Origin: Anaerolinea sp.
Lineage (GTDB): Bacteria > Chloroflexota > Anaerolineae > Promineifilales > Promineifilaceae
DNA length: 61,699 bases
Assembly: GCA_014879875.1 (NCBI GenBank)
Contig: JACSRF010000294.1
Span: forward strand, 1-61,699
Direction of reading: 5' to 3'
Both the position numbers and the translations under genes were made by a program. Position 1 is the first letter of the stretch; each line of letters starts with the position of its first letter. Shown here in pieces: positions 1-7,886 of the stretch. Under the pieces are notes generated by a model. The model was not told where the DNA came from. It saw only the letters and a list, made by a program, of their open reading frames with translations, and did no database searches.

Positions 1-356
1 TGAGAACAAGTTTGCAGGCAAGCAGGTCAGGAGCTATTCATCGTCTCGCGCTCATGTAGATAAGCGTAATAGGATGAACTAATTAAAAAACCTCGAAAAA
101 TATAAGCGAAATTACAGTATATGTGCTTAACGTAGGTTTTCGTCCATCTACTCCCCAAACCCCCTTCTACGCAAATTGCCGCCGCGATTTTCTTTGCCTT
201 GCACGCCTGGCAACGCATTGTTTCCAGGGACGGTGCATAATTTCGCAAAGGATTACTCCTTTTTACATTCCCTTGCGCCTAAGATCACTCATTTTCCCCT
301 CTTTGTGCCAAACGTGGCGGATAGAAATATACAAATTTTCTGGCTAATCTTCTCGT
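1..356. other. Upstream intergenic region, no gene recognised
   Basis: AT-rich stretch ahead of the nitrogen-oxide locus. The short open frames on either strand show no recognisable family, Shine-Dalgarno sequence or codon pattern. A TAATCT hexamer at about 343-348 lies just upstream of the ATG at 357 and could be a -10 element for a nearly leaderless transcript. This is weak evidence. No Fnr-like box was seen here. Confidence 0.4.
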
Positions 357-707
357 ATGGAGACGAGAAGTCGGGTCTTTCTGATTGGTGATTCTCTATT
401 TACCGAATCTCTGGTGCAGTTGTTATCTGAGGCGGAGAATTTGCTTGTGGTGGGCACGGCCGTTTCCACCACCATCGCAGTAACGGCCGTTGCCAAAGCC
501 TTTCCCCACATCATTATCGTTGCCAACGCCAGCGAAAACACGCAAACCAATCTCCAGCCCCTTCTCTCCATCTTTCCAACCATCCCCATCATTCATACCG
601 ATCTGAACCGGGACTACGTTCAGATCATCACCAGCCGCCGCGTCAGCGCCCGTCGCACTGACTTGTTAGCAGCCATAGGTGAATTATCAAACCAGGATAA
701 AGATTAA
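357..707 (+). CDS. Receiver-like (pseudo-receiver) small protein
   Basis: This 116-residue protein has the alternating hydrophobic-strand/helix pattern of a response-regulator receiver domain. An N-terminal strand with LIGDS supplies one acidic residue, and a third strand reads HIIIVANAS, where a receiver would carry the phosphorylatable Asp. That Asp is absent, so phosphotransfer is unlikely. There is no output domain. The stop lies 15 bases before the start of the molybdopterin subunit gene, so the two are probably co-transcribed. It may be a protein-interaction or regulatory partner of the oxidoreductase operon, which is inference. No good ribosome-binding site precedes the ATG. Confidence 0.6.
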   Translation: METRSRVFLIGDSLFTESLVQLLSEAENLLVVGTAVSTTIAVTAVAKAFPHIIIVANASENTQTNLQPLLSIFPTIPIIHTDLNRDYVQIITSRRVSARRTDLLAAIGELSNQDKD

Positions 708-722
708 TATTGGAGTACACTC

Positions 723-3700
723 ATGAGCATATCCCGTCGAGACTTCCTCAAAATGAGCGGCGCCGTTAGTGGTGTTGCCCTGGCCAGGTACCTGCACTTG
801 CAGCTTCTGGAGCCAGTTAACGTACAAAACCCCCTGGCCGACTATCCCGACCGGGGCTGGGAAGAAATCTACCGCAACCAGTACGCCTACGACTCTTCCT
901 TTACCTACGTTTGCTCGCCCAACGACACCCACGCTTGCCGCCTGCGTGCCTTTGTACGCAACGGTGTTATCCTGCGCTCCGAAACCAACTATGATGTAGG
1001 CAGCTACAGTGACCTGTACGGCAACACTGCCACCGCCCACTGGAATCCGCGCGGCTGCAAAAAGGGACAAACCTTCCACCGCCGCGTCTATGGCCCACAC
1101 CGGCTGAAGGGGCCGATCATGCGCCAGGGCTGGAAGGACTGGGCCGACGACGGCTACCCCTACCTGGATGCCGCCAACCGGGACAAATACAAATTCACCG
1201 CTCGCGGCGACGACGTGATGATCCCTACCTCTTGGGAAGAAGCCTACAGATACATTGCCCGCGGCATGATCGCCATTGCTACCCACTACTCTGGGGAAGA
1301 AGGAGCAGCCCGCTTGCAAGCCGACGGTTATCCAGAAGAGATGATCGCGGCTATGCAGGGGGCCGGTACACGCACCATGAAATGTCGCGGCGGCATGGGA
1401 CTGCTGGGCGTAATTGGTAAATACGGCATGTATCGCTTCAGCAACACCCTGGCCCTGCTAGACACCCACGTGCGCGGCACGGACGCAGAAACAGCCCTGG
1501 GCGGCCGCCGCTGGTCAAACTACACCTGGCATGGCGACCAGGCCCCCGGTCATCCCTTCACCACCGGCCTGCAAGCCTCCGACTGCGACTTTAACGACCT
1601 GCGCAATACCCGGCTGCATATTCAATGCGGTAAGAACCTGGTGGAAAACAAGATGGCCGAATCCCACTTTTTCATCGAGACGATGGAACGGGGCGGCAAA
1701 ATTTACACCATCACGCCGGAGTATTCGCCGCCGGCCACCAAAGCTGACACCTGGATTCCGATACGGCCGTCTACCGACACCGCCCTCTTCCTCGGCGTCA
1801 CCAAATGGATCATGGACAATGAGCGGTACAACGAACCCTTTGTCAAGCAGTTCACCGACTTCCCCCTGGTGGTACGGATGGACACCCTCAAACGACTGCA
1901 TCCCCACGAAATTTTCCCCGACTACGAACCTGGTCTAACAGAAGATGGCCCCAGCTTCAAACTGCACGGCCTCAGCCAGGAACAGTACGACACGCTCGGC
2001 GACTACGTCGTCTTTGATGAGGCCACGCGCAAGCTGGTTCCCCTCACCCGCGACGACGTGGGCGAACGCATGGCCGGCAAACGCATCAACCCCCGCCTTT
2101 CCTGGTCGGGCAAAGTCACCCTGCTGCCCACCGAAGAAGGGGCCGAAGGGGAAGAAATCGAAGTAATGACGCTGTGGGCCATGTATGAGGAGCATTTGCA
2201 GGAGTATGACCTGGACACCGTGGCCGACATCACCCACGCCCCCAAACATCTCATCGAGCAGATGGCCGAAGATATTGTGACGATGAGTCCGGTCGCCATC
2301 CACATTGGCGAGGGTATCAACCACTGGTTCCATGCCACGCTGGCCAACCGCGCCCAATTCCTGCCCGTCATGTTAACGGGCGACATCGGCAAGCCGGGCG
2401 CTGGCTGCTACACTTGGGCCGGTAACTACAAGGCAGCGCTCTTCCAGGGGTCGCCCTGGACGGGACCGGGTTTCAAGGGCTGGATTGCCGAAGACCCGTT
2501 CAACCCCGACTTGAGCGATACGCTGGACGGCAAAGATGTACATGCCCACAGCTATGCCCAGGATGAGGAACCGGCGTACTGGAATCATGGCGATCGGCCG
2601 TTGATTGTGGAGACGCCCAAATACGGCCGTCGCAACTTCACCGGCGCCACGCACATGCCCACCCCCAGCAAGGTGTTATTCCACTCCAACGTCAATCTGC
2701 TCAACAACGCCAAGCATCATTACGACATGATTAAAAACGTCAATCCACTCATTGACCTGATCATCGCCGTAGATATTGAAATGACCGCCAGTGTGGAATA
2801 CGCCGATTTTGGCCTGGCGGCCAACTCCTGGGCTGAATTTGAGACGCCGGAAATCACCGGTTCCTGCTCCAACCCATTCCTGCAAATCTGGAAAGGAGGC
2901 ATCCCGCCGCTGTACGACACCAAAGACGACGTGATGATTTTGGGCGAACTGGCGGCGGCGATAGGCGATGAACTGAACGACCAGCGTTTCCGTGACTACT
3001 GGAAATTTGTCCTGGAAGGACGGCCGGAAGTATACATTCAACGCTTGCTGGACATGTCCGTACCCACCCGTGGCTACACTTACGACGACATTATGAGCGG
3101 CAAGTACGGTGAGCCGGGGGCGGCGCTGATGCTCTTCCGCACTTACCCGCGCATCCCGTTTTGGGAGCAGGTCAATGACTCGGAGCCGTTTTTCACCGAC
3201 TGCGGTCGGTTGGCAGCTTACTGCGACATCCCCGAAGCGATTGAATATGGCGAAAACATCATCAGCCACCGCGAAGGGCCGGAAGGAACGCCCTACCTGC
3301 CTAACGTCATCGTCAGCAGCAGCCGTTTTATTCGCCCCGACGATTACGGCATCCCCGAAGATGAGATGGGATGGGAGGAGCGCACCGTGCGCAATATCGC
3401 CAAGCCGTGGACGCAGGTGAAAAACACGACCAATCCGCTGTGGGAACAAGGCTTCCATTTTTACTGCCTGACGCCCAAAACGCGCCACCGCGTTCACTCT
3501 TCCTGGAGTACAGTAGACTGGACGATTATTCTGGACAGCAACTTTGGCGACCCATACCGGGTGGATAAGCGGCTGCCGGGCGTGGGCGACCACCAACTGC
3601 ACATGCACCCGCAGGCGGCCAAAGATTTAGGCATTGAGGATGGGGATTACGTCTACGTAGACGCTAACCCGGCGGATCGGCCGTATCGCGGCTGGAAACC

Positions 3701-4190
3701 GGATGATCCCTTCTACAAAGTCGCCCGGCTGATGCTGCGCGTGAAATACAACCCGGCTTATCCGTATCACATCATCATGCTCAAACATGGACCGTTCATG
3801 GCCACGGAAAAATCGGTACGTGCCCATGAGACGCGCCCCGACGGGCTGGCCAAGTCCGAAGGCACAGGCTATCAGGCGAATCTGCGTTACGGTTCGCAGC
3901 AATCCATTACCCGCGATTGGTCTATGCCCATGCACCAGACGGATACGCTGTTCCACAAGCAGAAGGTGTTTACCGGCTTCATGTTTGGTGGTGAGGCGGA
4001 TAACCACGCCGTGAACACTGTGCCGAAGGAAACGCTGGTGAAGGTGGAAAAGGCGGAAAATGGCGGTTTGAATGGTGTGGGCGTTTGGGAACCGGTTAAA
4101 TCTGGTTTTACGCCGGGCCATGAGAGCGATTTTATGGAGAAATATATGGCGGGAGATGTGACCACTGTCTCCGGCAAGGATGAGACTTAA
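723..4190 (+). CDS. nxrA: Molybdopterin oxidoreductase catalytic subunit, extracytoplasmic nitrite oxidoreductase/nitrate reductase type (NxrA/NarG-like)
   Basis: This 1,155-residue protein is the catalytic subunit of a type II DMSO-reductase-family enzyme that interconverts nitrate and nitrite at a Mo-bis-MGD centre. A twin-arginine signal (SRRDFLK, R5-R6) and a following hydrophobic stretch indicate Tat export, so the enzyme faces outside. The FS0 cluster site reads Cys64-x3-Asp68-x3-Cys72 with Cys112 downstream. NarG has His-x3-Cys-x3-Cys in that place. Asp272 in WHGDQAPGHP aligns with the Mo-ligand Asp of NarG. The length and the motifs around FS0 (YVCSPNDTHAC, HWNPRGC) resemble the Nitrospira/anammox NxrA and archaeal pNar clade as I remember it. 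A GGAG at 711-714 supports the start. Direction (nitrite oxidation or nitrate reduction) cannot be read from sequence. The downstream cd1 and NarXL-like genes favour reduction. Confidence 0.85.
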   Translation: MSISRRDFLKMSGAVSGVALARYLHLQLLEPVNVQNPLADYPDRGWEEIYRNQYAYDSSFTYVCSPNDTHACRLRAFVRNGVILRSETNYDVGSYSDLYGNTATAHWNPRGCKKGQTFHRRVYGPHRLKGPIMRQGWKDWADDGYPYLDAANRDKYKFTARGDDVMIPTSWEEAYRYIARGMIAIATHYSGEEGAARLQADGYPEEMIAAMQGAGTRTMKCRGGMGLLGVIGKYGMYRFSNTLALLDTHVRGTDAETALGGRRWSNYTWHGDQAPGHPFTTGLQASDCDFNDLRNTRLHIQCGKNLVENKMAESHFFIETMERGGKIYTITPEYSPPATKADTWIPIRPSTDTALFLGVTKWIMDNERYNEPFVKQFTDFPLVVRMDTLKRLHPHEIFPDYEPGLTEDGPSFKLHGLSQEQYDTLGDYVVFDEATRKLVPLTRDDVGERMAGKRINPRLSWSGKVTLLPTEEGAEGEEIEVMTLWAMYEEHLQEYDLDTVADITHAPKHLIEQMAEDIVTMSPVAIHIGEGINHWFHATLANRAQFLPVMLTGDIGKPGAGCYTWAGNYKAALFQGSPWTGPGFKGWIAEDPFNPDLSDTLDGKDVHAHSYAQDEEPAYWNHGDRPLIVETPKYGRRNFTGATHMPTPSKVLFHSNVNLLNNAKHHYDMIKNVNPLIDLIIAVDIEMTASVEYADFGLAANSWAEFETPEITGSCSNPFLQIWKGGIPPLYDTKDDVMILGELAAAIGDELNDQRFRDYWKFVLEGRPEVYIQRLLDMSVPTRGYTYDDIMSGKYGEPGAALMLFRTYPRIPFWEQVNDSEPFFTDCGRLAAYCDIPEAIEYGENIISHREGPEGTPYLPNVIVSSSRFIRPDDYGIPEDEMGWEERTVRNIAKPWTQVKNTTNPLWEQGFHFYCLTPKTRHRVHSSWSTVDWTIILDSNFGDPYRVDKRLPGVGDHQLHMHPQAAKDLGIEDGDYVYVDANPADRPYRGWKPDDPFYKVARLMLRVKYNPAYPYHIIMLKHGPFMATEKSVRAHETRPDGLAKSEGTGYQANLRYGSQQSITRDWSMPMHQTDTLFHKQKVFTGFMFGGEADNHAVNTVPKETLVKVEKAENGGLNGVGVWEPVKSGFTPGHESDFMEKYMAGDVTTVSGKDET

Positions 4191-4195
4191 AGATC

Positions 4196-4387
4196 ATGAC
4201 AATACAAACTAGACCCAAATCCTGTTTTAACTGTAACCGGACAGAGTATGAGATTCCGGTGGTGCTATGGACGTATCAGGAACGGCCGTTACCCGTCTGT
4301 TCTGCCTGTATCCCCACCCTTATCCACAAATGGGAGCAGATCGTGACCGCACTCAACGCGCAGGTCGCCGGTGAAAACCATGAATAG
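4196..4387 (+). CDS. Small zinc-ribbon-like protein between the A and B subunit genes
   Basis: This 63-residue protein has two Cys pairs (CFNC near residue 10 and CSAC near residue 37) separated by a basic/aromatic segment, the layout of a small treble-clef or ribbon that binds one Zn or Fe. It starts 5 bases after the stop of the molybdopterin subunit and overlaps the next gene by 8 bases, so it is part of the operon. I do not recognise a named family. A decayed second copy lies on the minus strand near 56,297-56,424. A role in maturation or in Fe-S/Mo cofactor handling is only a guess from position. Confidence 0.7.
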   Translation: MTIQTRPKSCFNCNRTEYEIPVVLWTYQERPLPVCSACIPTLIHKWEQIVTALNAQVAGENHE

Positions 4388-4691
4388 CATCCCGCTATCC
4401 ATGATTGACCAGCCAGTAGACCTCGGCGTCCCTCTGCCCGCCCACGAAGAAGACCCCTACGAACTGGTAGGCATGGTCATCCCCGGCGAAGCCGGGCAAA
4501 CCGAAGCAATGGCCCAGGCGGTCGTCGAGGAGTTCATCCTGCTCGGTTGGAACGAAAAACAGCTCATGACCCTCTTCACCAGCCCACTTTACCTGGGTAC
4601 GCACCGCATCTACCTGGAAAAGGGAGCGGCTTGGGTGCAAGATTTGATTGCAGAGACATGCGCCAAATGGGGCATAGGTACGAAGGAGTAA
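4380..4691 (+). CDS. Conserved hypothetical protein of the nxr/nar operon
   Basis: This mostly helical protein of about 103 residues contains a central segment DPYELVGMVIPGEAG followed by EEFILLGWNEKQLMTLF and an aromatic LGTHRIY motif. It has no signal peptide, Cys pairs or membrane segment, so it should be cytoplasmic. I chose the ATG at 4380. A GTG at 4371 would add three residues. It overlaps the ribbon protein by 8 bases and ends 6 bases before the Fe-S subunit, with AAGGAG for the next gene inside its tail. Its place between the two structural genes suggests an accessory or assembly role. No function is established from sequence. Confidence 0.7.
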   Translation: MNSIPLSMIDQPVDLGVPLPAHEEDPYELVGMVIPGEAGQTEAMAQAVVEEFILLGWNEKQLMTLFTSPLYLGTHRIYLEKGAAWVQDLIAETCAKWGIGTKE

Positions 4692-4697
4692 TAAAAC

Positions 4698-5966
4698 ATG
4701 GCAGTAGTCTATAACTGGCAGTTAGGCCGGCCGATGGAATATGTATATGAAGAAGCACACCCCAACAGGCAGTTTGCCGCGATTTTCAATATCAATCGCT
4801 GCATCGGCTGCCAGACCTGTACTGGGGCGTGTAAAGCCACCTGGACCTTTTCCAAAGGTCAGGAATATATGTGGTGGAACAATGTGGAAAGCAAGCCCTA
4901 CGGCAGCTACCCCAAATATTGGGATGTGAAAATTTTGCAGCAGTTGGATGAGGCGCATCAGGCAGTGGGCAAATCGGCAGAATGGGATCCCACACAAACG
5001 GGCGAGCAGTCTCCCTATGGTGTTTACAATGGCATGACGATTACGGAAGCGGCAACGGCCGTTAACAATGGCAACCAGGCGCTCGGCTATCTGCCCCAAG
5101 ACAACGAGTGGAGCGCCCCCAACTTCTACGAAGATACCGCCACCAAATACCAGGGCGACCGGCTGGGCATTTCTACTGAAGGGGCAGCGCTACCCGTCCA
5201 CCAGACCTGGTTCTTTTACTTGCAGCGTATCTGCAACCACTGCACCTATCCCGCCTGCGCCGCCGCCTGCCCGCGTAAAGCGATCTACAAACGGGAAGAA
5301 GACGGCATTGTACTCATTGACCAGAGCCGCTGCCGGGGTTACCGCAAATGCGTGGAGCAGTGTCCGTACAAGAAATCCATGTATCGCGGCACCACCCATA
5401 CCAGTGAAAAATGCGTCGGCTGCTATCCCCGTGTGGAAGGCAAGGACCCGTTGAGCGAAGGTGTACCGATGGAAACGCGCTGCATGGCCGTTTGCCCCGG
5501 TAAGATTCGGCTGAATGGGCTGGTAGATATTGACGAAAGCGGGGCCTGGATAGAAAACCCGCAAAGCCCGCTCTACCACCTGATTCGCGTGGAACAGATT
5601 GCCCTGCCACTGTATCCGCAGTTTGGCACGGAACCAAATATCTATTACATCCCGCCGCGCTGGGCGCCACGGCCGTATCTGCGGCAGATGTTTGGCCCTG
5701 GCGTAGACCAGGCCATTGAGCGCTACAGCGCTCCCTCGCGCACCACCCTGGCGCTGATGCAGCTCTTCCGCGCCACGCAAAAGATGGTCTTCAAATTCGA
5801 GATTGAAGAAGGGCCACTGGTGCGCGAGATTGAACGCAACGGGCAGGCGTGGCAAATGTATGATGACACGGTGATTGGCTTTGACGTGAATGGCAAGGAA
5901 GTAGCGCGTTTAAGCGTAGTGGAGCCGCTGCACGAACGGCCGAAAGAGCGGCTGAACTCCATTTAG
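4698..5966 (+). CDS. nxrB: Iron-sulfur electron-transfer subunit, NxrB/NarH-like
   Basis: This 422-residue subunit passes electrons between the Mo subunit and the heme subunit through four Fe-S clusters. The Cys groups are Cys35-x2-Cys-x2-Cys-x3-Cys45, then Cys179-x2-Cys-x4-Cys-x3-Cys191, then Cys212...Cys218-x3-Cys222, and Cys239-x2-Cys242 paired with the later RCMAVC. In the third group Tyr215 sits where a Cys would complete a [4Fe-4S] site, as Trp does in NarH, which predicts a [3Fe-4S] cluster there. There is no signal peptide. As in related enzymes it would be carried out by the Tat signal of the A subunit. The length and the motifs CNHCTYPAC, FSKGQEYMWWNN and QMFGPGVD match my recollection of Nitrospira-type NxrB closely. 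AAGGAG precedes the ATG. Confidence 0.88.
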   Translation: MAVVYNWQLGRPMEYVYEEAHPNRQFAAIFNINRCIGCQTCTGACKATWTFSKGQEYMWWNNVESKPYGSYPKYWDVKILQQLDEAHQAVGKSAEWDPTQTGEQSPYGVYNGMTITEAATAVNNGNQALGYLPQDNEWSAPNFYEDTATKYQGDRLGISTEGAALPVHQTWFFYLQRICNHCTYPACAAACPRKAIYKREEDGIVLIDQSRCRGYRKCVEQCPYKKSMYRGTTHTSEKCVGCYPRVEGKDPLSEGVPMETRCMAVCPGKIRLNGLVDIDESGAWIENPQSPLYHLIRVEQIALPLYPQFGTEPNIYYIPPRWAPRPYLRQMFGPGVDQAIERYSAPSRTTLALMQLFRATQKMVFKFEIEEGPLVREIERNGQAWQMYDDTVIGFDVNGKEVARLSVVEPLHERPKERLNSI

Positions 5967-5995
5967 AGATTGGAGACTGGAGACTGGAAATTGAA
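5967..5995. repeat. Short tandem heptamer repeat
   Basis: The gap between the Fe-S subunit and the chaperone gene is made almost entirely of repeats of GGAGACT/GGAGATT. The same unit recurs after the chaperone gene at 6709-6777. Confidence 0.7.
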
Positions 5996-6709
5996 ATGAA
6001 CAATGACAATGCTATCCGTCGGGCGCAGGTGTATGGCTTTTTGGCCGAAGCTTTTTTGTATCCGCGTGATAACTGGACAGAAGATATTGGCCTGGTGACA
6101 GACATCGTGCGGGCGCTGGGTTGGATTGATGTGAGATTGGCGCTGCCAGCGGCCTCCTTTACTGAATTGCAGGCCGCTTTCCGCCACACCTTTGGCATCG
6201 CTGGCTCCCTCTGTTACGAAACAGAGTATGGCCTGCCCCACGAATACCGCCAGAGCCAGGAAATGGCCGACATCGCCGGGTTTTACCGCGCCTTTGGCTT
6301 CCAGGTGGGCGGGCAGCGGCGTGAACGGCCGGATCACGTGGCTGTGGAACTGGAATTTGTGCATGCTCTGGCCCTTAAAGAAGCGTATGCCCTGGAAACC
6401 GGCATTCCTGAACAGCTGGAAATTTGCCAGGCAGCCCAAAGCAAATTCCTGCAAGATCACTTGGGGCGCTGGATCGCCCTCTTTGCTCAAAGCGTCGCCC
6501 ATAATGCGCCCGATTCGCTGTATGCGGCACTGGCTCAATTTACCGCCGACTTTGTGCAGGCTGACGCCGAGCGGCTGGGTGTGTCACTGGATGCGCCCCA
6601 GTTGAGCGACGTGCAGCATACACCCTTCGACCCGGATTTCTCCTGCGCCGACTGTGCGGTGGCCGGGTTGGGGGAGCAGGGGTTTATTCGGGCGGCGGAT
6701 ATCGGTTAG
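5996..6709 (+). CDS. TorD/NarJ/DmsD-type redox enzyme maturation chaperone
   Basis: This 237-residue all-helical cytoplasmic protein contains the family pattern of an N-terminal AEAFLYPRD segment, a central ETEYG...EMADIAGFYRAFG block and an ELEFVHAL helix. Proteins of this family bind the signal peptide and apo-form of molybdopterin oxidoreductases, guiding cofactor insertion before Tat export. Here the client would be the Tat-bearing subunit encoded upstream. The C-terminus has a Cys pair (CADC) and ends RAADIG. It lies 29 bases after the Fe-S subunit across a heptamer repeat and has no strong ribosome-binding site. The exact subfamily is uncertain. Confidence 0.8.
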   Translation: MNNDNAIRRAQVYGFLAEAFLYPRDNWTEDIGLVTDIVRALGWIDVRLALPAASFTELQAAFRHTFGIAGSLCYETEYGLPHEYRQSQEMADIAGFYRAFGFQVGGQRRERPDHVAVELEFVHALALKEAYALETGIPEQLEICQAAQSKFLQDHLGRWIALFAQSVAHNAPDSLYAALAQFTADFVQADAERLGVSLDAPQLSDVQHTPFDPDFSCADCAVAGLGEQGFIRAADIG

Positions 6710-6777
6710 AGATTGGAGATTGGAGACTAGAGGTTGGAGAATTAAGAAAAATCTCCAATCCCCAATCTCTCAATCCC
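6709..6777. repeat. Heptamer tandem repeat forming an inverted repeat
   Basis: GGAGATT-type heptamers run rightward (6709-6726 and on to 6740) and then appear as their reverse complement (6752-6775, TCTCCAATCCCCAATCTC), giving a long imperfect hairpin between the chaperone and heme-subunit genes. It could act as a processing or attenuation site. Confidence 0.7.
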
Positions 6778-6794
6778 CTCTGATGGAGTAAATT

Positions 6795-7886
6795 ATGATC
6801 ACACGATCTCGATTTTTATTGCTTACCCTGTTGGCGTTGGCCGGGGTGTTGACGTTTTTGAAGATTCCATTGGCCAGCAGCCAGGGGGTAACGATTGCTG
6901 CGTCAAAGGTGGACGGCGCTTTGCCTCTGGATGATGTAACGGCGGCGTTGTGGGATGAGGCAACGGCCGTTTCCATTCCTCTCAGCGCCCAAATTGTGGC
7001 CCGCCCCGTTTTTCCCCAGGCCAACGTCAAAGCAGTAGAGGTACGCGCCCTCTACAACGATGAGCAAATTGCCTTTTTAGTGACGTGGGAAGATGAGACG
7101 ATGGATGATTCGGCCGTGCGCGTGCAGGATTTTGCAGATGCCGTGGCTATCCAATTCCCGCTGGTGGAAGGGCAACCCTTCTTTTGCATGGGCCAACAGG
7201 GCGGTAACGTAAATATCTGGCATTGGAAGGCGGACTGGCAGGCAGGGCTGACTGCCAGGCAAGACGTGAACGACATCTACCCAGATATGTACGTAGATGG
7301 CTACACCTTTGCCGATACCGAAGCGGGCGCGGCTGCACCAGTCTCCTCCTATGAGGACATCAACTATGTACCAGCTATGGCCGCCGATAACCTGTTTGCC
7401 AGTGCTTCCTATGTCTCTCCCGTGGAAGATTTGATTGCGGGCAGTTTTGGCTCGCTTACCTCGCAGCCAGCTGAGATGCAAAACGTGCTGGGGCATGGTG
7501 AATTTGCCGACGGCAAATGGCGCGTCATCTTTGCCCGCGATTTGCAGTCGTCCGCAGCGGAAGACGCTCAATTTGAAAATAATCAGGTTTACCAGCTGGC
7601 GTTTGCGGCTTGGGATGGGGCCAACGAAGAGCGCAACGGGCAGAAATCAACCTCACAGTGGATTTCGCTGCAGCTTGGCGAAATGGCGGCAGGGAGCGGC
7701 CGCGCCGGCGCGGCCGCTCGCGACGGTGGCGGTGCAGACGGTAGACAACCTTCCGCGAACGCGCTGGAGGGCCTGCCTTACATGTTTGTGCCAATGGCGG
7801 TTGTGTTTGGCGCAGCGGTTGCTTTGGCAATTGGCCTCTGGTTGTTCTCTAAGCTACCAGACCCAAGAAGTGATCATCATGAGTAA
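6795..7886 (+). CDS. Membrane-anchored heme b subunit, ethylbenzene dehydrogenase gamma-like (NxrC/DdhC-type)
   Basis: This 363-residue protein has an N-terminal signal segment, a soluble domain of the EB_dh heme-binding type and a C-terminal transmembrane helix (about residues 327-350). The motif CMGQQGGNVNIWHWK carries the Met and Lys expected as axial ligands of the single heme b in EbdC/DdhC-type subunits. It would accept or donate electrons to the Fe-S subunit outside the membrane. A low-complexity Ala/Gly/Arg stretch precedes the anchor. A GGAG at the 5' side supports the start. The stop overlaps the next start (ATGAGTAA), which indicates translational coupling. Confidence 0.8.
   Translation: MITRSRFLLLTLLALAGVLTFLKIPLASSQGVTIAASKVDGALPLDDVTAALWDEATAVSIPLSAQIVARPVFPQANVKAVEVRALYNDEQIAFLVTWEDETMDDSAVRVQDFADAVAIQFPLVEGQPFFCMGQQGGNVNIWHWKADWQAGLTARQDVNDIYPDMYVDGYTFADTEAGAAAPVSSYEDINYVPAMAADNLFASASYVSPVEDLIAGSFGSLTSQPAEMQNVLGHGEFADGKWRVIFARDLQSSAAEDAQFENNQVYQLAFAAWDGANEERNGQKSTSQWISLQLGEMAAGSGRAGAAARDGGGADGRQPSANALEGLPYMFVPMAVVFGAAVALAIGLWLFSKLPDPRSDHHE

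Noticed and set aside
27-248. A 73-codon minus-strand frame at the left edge
   Set aside because: No start signal and no recognisable family; low-complexity Cys/Lys/Ala content typical of chance.
2676-3608. A 310-codon minus-strand open frame inside the molybdopterin subunit gene
   Set aside because: The sense strand has an unbroken, motif-rich 1,155-residue frame. The antisense frame has no start signal or family.
7435-7878. A 148-codon N-terminal extension of the polytopic membrane protein
   Set aside because: It overlaps the heme-subunit gene in another frame and has no signal. The coupled ATG at 7879 starts the hydrophobic protein.
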